Part shown: positions 58,301 through 64,000 of the stretch, in pieces
How the letters are laid out: every line of letters begins with the position of its first letter
Position numbering within the stretch: the first letter of the stretch is position 1
Assembly (NCBI GenBank): GCA_017590115.1
Contig: JAGGNK010015447.1
Coordinates: forward strand, 2,339,075 to 2,403,074
Direction of reading: 5' to 3'
Length of the DNA stretch: 64,000 bases
Origin: Montifringilla adamsi
Taxonomy: Eukaryota; Chordata; Aves; Passeriformes; Passeridae
Notes under the pieces: generated by a model
Database searches by the model: none
The model's input: only the letters and a program-made list of their open reading frames with translations
What the model was told of the DNA's origin: nothing
Translations under genes and position numbers: made by a program

Positions 58301-61300
58301 CCCAACCCGCTCCATAACCTTGGAATTCTCTTCGCAGCTGTGAACTTCCTTTGGATTTTCTGGGGGGCTTTTATCCCTAATGATTGATTTACTCCCTGCT
58401 CCTTCTCTTCCCTGCCAGAGTGCCATGGAGTCACTGCTGGGAGCATCCATGACGGGTGTGGTTTATTCTCTCTTTGCTGGCCAACCCCTCACCATCCTCG
58501 GCAGCACTGGACCCGTCCTGGTCTTTGAGAAGATCCTCTACAAATTCTGCAAGTGAGATATTTGTCTTCTATTCTTCTGGGGAAAAGACTTTTTTATTTT
58601 TTTGGGCAGGGAGATGTTTTTCTCATTTTCTTGGTGAGAATTGTCAGATTTAAGTTGTTTGCTGGGTCACAGAGGTCTCCTGCTGCTGCTGTCGCACAGG
58701 AAGGGTGAGAGTCCTTGGGCTTGGGGGTCATTTGGGGTTTTTGGCTTGGGGTCATTTTGGGATTTTTAGGGTTGTAATGTGGGAGAATGAGGAACCAGAG
58801 GCTCTAGATGGATGCCCAAGGAAGGTGAGACAAATCCCTCTGGTTTGGGAGTGACAGAGGGTTTGTTTTCCACTGAGTAAAAACTTTTAAACCTGGTTTT
58901 TGTTGGAAGAAGAAATAGATTTTGTCCAAATATCCATGTAGTTCAATTGGAATATTTTGAGTTTTGGGGATTTTATTGAACAAGTAGGAGCTTTTCCTGG
59001 GAAATAGCTCTTTTCTATGACAGTCCTTTCATCCTGGTGACTTTGGTGTGGGATTCCAAAGTTTAATTCCCCCTCACTGGAATTGAACTTCTCATTCACC
59101 CCCAACCTGACTGTGGATGACCAGGGCAAACCCAGCTGGTTTTGATGTCGGGGCTCTGTGGGACATGGGAGAACCTTCCACAACCTCAATCGGCCTCCAA
59201 GGCATTAAGACAATGTTAATTAATTCTAATTAAACACTTGGCTTCTCCACCTGCACCCTGCAACCTCAAGGACACGGAAACCTCAATTACCACCCGCAAC
59301 CTCCACACCCTCCCCCATTGCTCCTAATTTTCTCTGCAGAAAGGCTCAGCTCCGAGGCCCATTCTGGCCTTTCCCCCAGGAGATTTTGTGGTTTTGCAGG
59401 GAATACACGCTCTCCTATCTGTCCCTGCGGACGTGCATCGGGCTCTGGACCGCGTTCTTCTGCGTGGTGCTGGTGGCCACGGATGCCAGCTGCCTGGTGT
59501 GCTACATCACCCGCTTCACCGAGGAGGCCTTCGCCTCCCTCATCTGCATCATCTTCATCTACGAGGCCCTGGAGAAGCTGAGCCACCTGCGGGAGACCTT
59601 CCCCGTGCACATGCACAGCAAGCTGGACCTCCTCACCATCTATTAGTGGGTGTTCTCCTCCTGCCCCCAAGCAGGTGCCTCTGGGCTCGTCCTGGCGCTG
59701 TTCCCTCAGCCCTGTCCTGGTTTCCCTCTTCCAGCTGTAAGTGTGAGCCCCCAGCTCATCCCAGCAACGAGACCCTGCAGTTCTGGCAGAGCAACGGGAT
59801 CAGTGTGTCAGGAATCACCTGGGGAAACCTCACAGTGACCGTAAGTGCCCTGGGCCACCACTTCCTCAGGGAGGCCAGGGGCGTTCACGGTGACAAAACC
59901 ACCATCCTCAGGTGACTTTGGGCTTCAAAGTGCTCTGAGAAGTCCCTGCTTAAATCTCATGAGTTCTTTGAGCCTGCTTGGTCCTGGGAAGGAGAGTCCA
60001 GGGGTGCCCAGCCCACGTGGTCCAGCTCCCCTGGTCCAGCCCACCTGACCCAGCCCACCTGGTCCAGTCCCCTTGGTCCAGCCCCCCTGATCCAGCTCAC
60101 TTTGTCCCCAACCTCAGAGATAAGAACTGTCCCCCTCAGCCGGGCTGTGGGACCCTGATCAAGGTTAAGGGAGCGCTTTGGTTCCTGGAGCATTTGAAGG
60201 ACTGAAGTTCCTGCCTGAAGGCAGTGATTGGCTCCCTTAATTGGTTCCTAATGACTCCAGGCCCTGCTGTCTGTAAGGTCTCACATAAGTTTGCATGTCT
60301 GAGCAGCCCCACAGGGATTGTCCCTGGAAGCAGAGCCCAGCTGTGGGATGGGGGCTTTTTGGGAGATCTCCAGCCCCTTTTGGCCTTGTCCTGAGAGCCC
60401 CGACTGCAAAGGGACAATTTGTCTCTTTTTCCCCCATGGTTGTCCCAGCCCTCCTTCCCTGGTCCCTCTTTATCCACAAATTTCCAGCTTTTCCTTCCCC
60501 TCCAGTGTTTTCCTCAGCCATGGTGGAGCAGACGACATGCTGTGTGTCCATAGTGTCCCACCACATCCCGCCCCTGCTCCCCTCTGTGTAATTCCAGCTC
60601 CATGTGTCACTTGTTCAGCTGCTGCCGCCCATATTTACATTATATAAATATATAAATATTTTTGCTTATGTATAAACACCCACATATTTTATAAATATAA
60701 TAATATTTATACTATATATTTATTTATATATTCAAATATATATTTATATATTTATAATATACTGATATATTTATAATATTTTGATATATTCATATTTATA
60801 ACTTCTATGGCAGCTGCAGGGTCACAGATCTTGCACCAAGACCCTCAACCCTTGGCTTATCCTTGTTCTCCTCCGTGTCCTGATGCTCTGTTTCTCCAGG
60901 AATGTCGCTCTTTGCATGGGGAGTTCCACGGACCTGCCTGTGGACACAACGGCCCCTACGCGCCCAATGTCCTCTTCTGGTGCTGCATCCTCTTCTTCTC
61001 CACCTTTGTCCTGTCGAGTTTGTTGAAGAAGTTTAAAACCAGCCGTTACTTCCCAACCAGAGTAGGTAGAAGGTGGTGGCCCGGGAGAGATTCCATGCTC
61101 CTTTCCCAAAATGCCATTCCTGGAGCACTGAAGGATTGGCCACCGCTCAGTCAGGCTGGGAAACACTGACCTTGGATGTCCCTCCCTCATTTCCATGAGT
61201 GCAGAGATGTTGTGGCATTCCCCACCTGCCTCACGACCTGTTCCAGAGCGATGTTTTTTGGCTCAGCCAGCAGGAAATCAGCTCTTCCAAAGTTATTTAT

Positions 61301-63175
61301 TTCTTTTCCCCTTCTGTGCATCATTTTCTGGAGTGGCATTCGAATGAGGAGTTGCCATGGAAAAACAGGAATGAACGATGCCTCAGTGCCTTACTCCCAT
61401 TTTACCCAGAAGCGTGGCACCTTTCCTTATTTTTAGTATTTTTGTTAATGTCTGAATTAAAATTTTAATTTTCCCCCTAATTAAACTCTTTCTACTGTCC
61501 CACACCAGATCCCCAGATCTCCAACATGGCAGCAACATCCACCCCAGGGAGTTGGCTGCATGTCCTCAGAGTGGTGGAATTTTAGGGATTAACCAGTCCC
61601 AACTCCTTGGGTGTCCCCAGGTTTCCCACCTCGTGTCCTGGCCCCTCTCAGCCTTGGTTTCTCGCCCCAGGTCCGATCCACAGTGAGTGACTTTGCTGTG
61701 TTCCTCACCATTGTCATCATGGTGCTCATCGACCTTGGGATCGGGATCCCGTCCCCCAAGCTCCACGTCCCCCACATGTTCAAGGTAACAGGGCTGGGGA
61801 TTGGTGGAGAAGGCTTTTGGCACCTCAGGTGCCACCAGGTGATGTCAGGGCGGGGCTGAAGGAGGTGCTGGTGGTGGAACCATCTCCTCGTCGACATCCA
61901 AGAGCATCGATCCCCCCTGGAAACCAGGGTACAGCCCCAAAACCAGACACCGGACAGGAGAACCATCTCCAGCAGGGCAGGGCTGGGCTGGAGGAGCTGC
62001 TGGTGGTGTGAGCTTCTGCCACATCCAAGTGCATCAATTCCTTCCTGTCTTTTGGGAAGAGAGCCCCAAAACCAGGGGAGAGGGGACAGCTGACACCAGC
62101 ACTGCGAAGCCCCCTGGGAGAGGGTGACATGAAGGGAAATGGGAAATGCTTGGACAGAGGGATGGAGTGGAACTGAGGCCAGGGAAGGGTTTGGGCTGGG
62201 AGCTGATCCTGCCCTGTGTTGCAGCCCACCAGGGATGACCGTGGGTGGCTCATCAACCCCATTGGGCCCAACCCGTGGTGGACGGTGTTGGCCGCGCTCA
62301 TCCCCGCCCTGCTCTGCACCATCCTCATCTTCATGGACCAGCAGATCACGGCTGTCATCGTCAACAGGAAGGAGCACAGGCTCAAGGTGAGGGGCTGCAG
62401 GGGGTCGCCCCCTCCCCACCCCGCTCGGGCTGAGGGGCTGGGACAAGCTCCTCTCCCAGATGCTTTGGGAAGGTTTGGGATAACACCAGGGTGTGTCACA
62501 GGAGCTCTCCTGGACACAGGGAGGGGATGGCAACTTTTGGGAGCAGCAAGTGAATATTGGAGTGTAGAAAGGTGGTGTTTTTTCAAATGTCAGTGGCAGC
62601 TGGGGAAGGGAGCTCAATGAGCTCCAGGGATCACTCAGAGCCATGTCCTACCTGCAAGTGGTGGGAATTTCTTTATGAATGGAAGAATAATCAATTTTTA
62701 AATTATTTCTGAGAAGCAGAGATGTACAAACCCTTCAGACCCACTTTGTCTGAATCTGCCAGACTTTTGTGCAAGATGTCAAATCCGCATTTGGTTCCAG
62801 TTCTTATTTCAAACCTTATTTAAATTTCTCAGAAGTTGACCTGTGCTTGAGCAGGGTTTGAGCCCCACCCGTGGTGTTGTCCTGGTCCCTGAGGGATGCT
62901 CCTGTTCCGCTTTTGCTCCCCAGAAAGGCTGTGGGTACCACCTGGACCTGTTCATGGTGGCTGTGATGCTCGGGGTGTGCTCGGTGATGGGGCTGCCCTG
63001 GTTCGTGGCTGCCACGGTCCTGTCCATCACCCACGTCAACAGCCTCAAAGTGGAGTCCGACTGCTCCGCGCCGGGCGAGCAGCCCAAGTTCTTGGGGATC
63101 CGGGAGCAGAGGGTCACTGGCCTGATGATCTTCGTGCTCATGGGCTGCTCTGTTTTCTTCACCTCTGTGCTCAAG
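46311..63175 (+). CDS. SLC4A8: SLC4A8 (NDCBE), Na+-driven Cl-/HCO3- exchanger, partial at 3' end
   Basis: Plasma-membrane transporter that brings in Na+ and bicarbonate for Cl- and controls intracellular pH, notably in neurons. Exons: 46311-46355, 50875-50956, 52239-52373, 52759-52894, 53608-53768, 54527-54712, 55695-55783, 55893-56050, 56386-56473, 57183-57329, 57490-57581, 57982-58156, 58419-58552, 59400-59645, 59735-59840, 60900-61061, 61671-61784, 62225-62386, 62924-63175. All phases agree: 890 residues. The start [15 protein letters not shown] and [16 protein letters not shown] identify NDCBE rather than its SLC4A7/A10 relatives. The cytoplasmic domain runs to about 490. Membrane segments follow ([19 protein letters not shown] onward), with glycosylation sites NET and NLT in the extracellular loop of exon 15, SRYFPTR after TM5, and [11 protein letters not shown]. 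Final exons beyond FTSVLK lie outside the window. Exon 8 (GTCTGA) and exon 9 (GTGTGA) use weak donors. Confidence 0.96.
46680..46930. repeat. 'cactgtcccccatcactg' minisatellite in SLC4A8 intron 1
   Basis: Degenerate 12-18-bp units of 'tgtcccccatcac' type. Coding-looking frames here are artefacts. Confidence 0.85.
47371..47545. repeat. ~80-95-bp tandem duplication with hairpin
   Basis: Two adjacent copies (47371-47450 and 47452-47545) share 'accctcatcccatcagaaca', 'ttaattaattattaattac' and 'gtgagtgacatcaatcctcc'. Each has the perfect inverted repeat CACCTCG-GG-CGAGGTG (47410-47425; 47505-47520). The second copy has about 13 extra bases. Confidence 0.9.
47546..50283. other. SLC4A8: SLC4A8 intron 1, remainder
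   Basis: Unique-looking intronic sequence. No other exon, RNA gene or clear transposon was recognised. Confidence 0.4.
50284..50375 (+). mobile_element. CR1-type LINE 3' fragment
   Basis: 'catggaatggtttggattgg' followed by 'ccctctgccatggacagggg' and 'cccaggttgctcag' matches the CR1 tail pattern of birds. It is in SLC4A8 intron 1. Confidence 0.75.
50960..51525. repeat. ~10/20-bp minisatellite in SLC4A8 intron 2
   Basis: More than 50 copies of a decamer-like 'gatcctgctg' with 'gg', 'ga' and 'gattcctgctg' variants. It starts directly after the exon 2 donor (GTGAGATCCTGCTGG), so the donor context itself looks like a repeat unit. Confidence 0.97.
52920..53455 (+). mobile_element. CR1-type LINE fragments in SLC4A8 intron 4
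   Basis: 'ggtttaggttggatactggg', 'gagctccaggagcatttgga' and 'gacttgatgatctttgtggg' are typical CR1 ORF2 end/3'UTR phrases. The tail 'ggtcccttccagctgagg' recurs three times, which suggests serial duplication of the 3' end. Confidence 0.7.
53935..54325. repeat. ~20-bp minisatellite in SLC4A8 intron 5
   Basis: About 19 copies of 'gtaaaaaggagaatattctg' with variants. It is A-rich, unlike most arrays in the window. Confidence 0.95.
54708..55620. repeat. ~28-bp minisatellite in SLC4A8 intron 6
   Basis: Begins at the exon 6 donor: units such as 'gccaggtgaggttctgtgtg' plus 'gtttgga' repeat about 30 times, each copy recreating the exon 6 end AG|GTGAGG. The distal part (about 55230 on) uses the variant 'caccaggtgaaggtttctcc'. 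Confidence 0.93.
56937..57090. repeat. Insert identical to part of intron 6, flanked by 36-bp direct repeats
   Basis: The stretch from about 56967 to 57054 is identical by eye to about 55399-55486 in intron 6. It is bounded by two near-identical 36-bp repeats (56937-56972 and 57055-57090) containing 'gccatttccagcaggagatt'. It lies in SLC4A8 intron 9. Confidence 0.9.
60000..60115. repeat. 'ggtccagcccacctgaccca' short repeat
   Basis: About six imperfect 14-15-bp units in SLC4A8 intron 15. Confidence 0.8.
60630..60810. repeat. AT-rich 'atatttataaatat' microsatellite
   Basis: Low-GC tract of about 180 bp in SLC4A8 intron 15, ending about 90 bp before the exon 16 acceptor. Confidence 0.85.
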
Positions 63176-63605
63176 GTGAGAGCGGGATGGAAACCCCCTG
63201 GTGACCCAGAGGAATTTGGGAGGGGATGTGGAATTAGAGCCTCTCTCCCCCAGGAGGTGATGCCAAAGGCAGGATGGGAACCAGCCTCGGTGACTTCCCA
63301 GCCCTTCAGACCCGGCTTGCTCAAGCCAAGCAAACAAAACAAATCCCTTAATTCCCAGGTGTCCTCCAGACCCTCTGTACTGAGAGGGATCCTGGCTGGA
63401 TCCCACCAAAGCTGGTCCATCCCTGCCGTTCCCAGCTGGATTGGAGAGAAAATAGACCAAAGGTTCATGGCTTGAGATAAGGACAGGGACAGATCCCTCA
63501 TCAGTCATGATCACAAGAAAACAGGCTGGAATTAGGGATATGAACTGAATTTATTACTGAGAAAGTCACAGCAGGATCAGAGAATTAAAACTAAACGTTA
63601 AAAAG

Positions 63606-63849
63606 TTCCTTCCTTCCTTCCTTCCTTCCTTCCTTCCTTCCTTCCTTCCTTCCTNNNNNNNNNNNNNNNNNNNNNNNNNNNNNNNNNNNNNNNNNNNNNN
63701 NNNNNNNNNNNNNNNNNNNNNNNNNNNNNNNNNNNNNNNNNNNNNNNNNNNNNNNNNNNNNNNNNNNNNNNNNNNNNNNNNNNNNNNNNNNNNNNNNNNN
63801 NNNNNNNCCTTCCTTCCTCCCTCCCTCCCTCCCTCCCTCCCTCCCTCCC
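63606..63849. repeat. (CCTT)n/(CCCT)n microsatellite containing an assembly gap
   Basis: CCTT repeats run into 153 N (63655-63807) and resume as CCTT then CCCT repeats. This is an unresolved pyrimidine microsatellite in an SLC4A8 intron. Confidence 0.98.
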
Positions 63850-64000
63850 CTTCCTTTCCCAGCACAGGGAGGGAGGATTGGGGGTTTCAGTCAGGTCATC
63901 CCACGTTGTTCCGGCTGCTCCTCAGGGATAGGAACCAAAGCCCTTCCCCGTCAGTCCCTCCCAGGGGAGACAGCTCTCCAGGAACTGCTCCATCCTGAGT

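Overview
This window is vertebrate nuclear DNA, almost certainly from a bird and probably a songbird-type lineage. The genes have many short exons with GT/AG junctions. CR1-type LINE tails and retroviral LTR fragments are present, and nearly every intron is GC-rich and full of minisatellites, as on avian microchromosomes. The gene content matches the human 12q13.13 block in order and orientation: DAZAP2(+), SMAGP(-), BIN2(-), CELA1, GALNT6(-), SLC4A8(+). Family assignments rest on reading translated exons against remembered family sequences. No database search was run.

Layout. 1-2740: minisatellites and a sharply AT-rich block. 2986-~6856: DAZAP2 exons 2-4 and 3'UTR; exon 1 was not found. 7527-7837: the last two SMAGP exons. 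8585-11690: intergenic repeats. 11701-17340: BIN2, with nine BAR-domain exons and a long Ser/Pro-rich last exon. 17999-23996: a large inverted repeat carrying two rearranged, individually incomplete copies of the pancreatic elastase gene CELA1. 24854-34055: GALNT6, ten coding exons and 621 residues, with a 103-bp satellite-like array and a duplicated exon inside intron 1. 39447-42357: a gene absent from the human block that looks like a paralogue of TANK, the TRAF/TBK1 adaptor. 46311-63175: the first 19 coding exons (890 residues) of SLC4A8, a sodium-driven chloride/bicarbonate exchanger that runs off the right edge. An assembly gap of 153 N lies at 63655-63807.

The genes are not a functional pathway; they are an old syntenic neighbourhood. 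The most notable points are the CELA1 inverted duplication with complementary deletions (each arm lacks the exons the other keeps, and an LTR-like fragment abuts one breakpoint), the TANK-like gene, the GALNT6 exon duplication beside a highly homogeneous 103-bp array, and an identical stretch of about 88 bp shared by two SLC4A8 introns. Some of these could be assembly artefacts, and the check for each is given.
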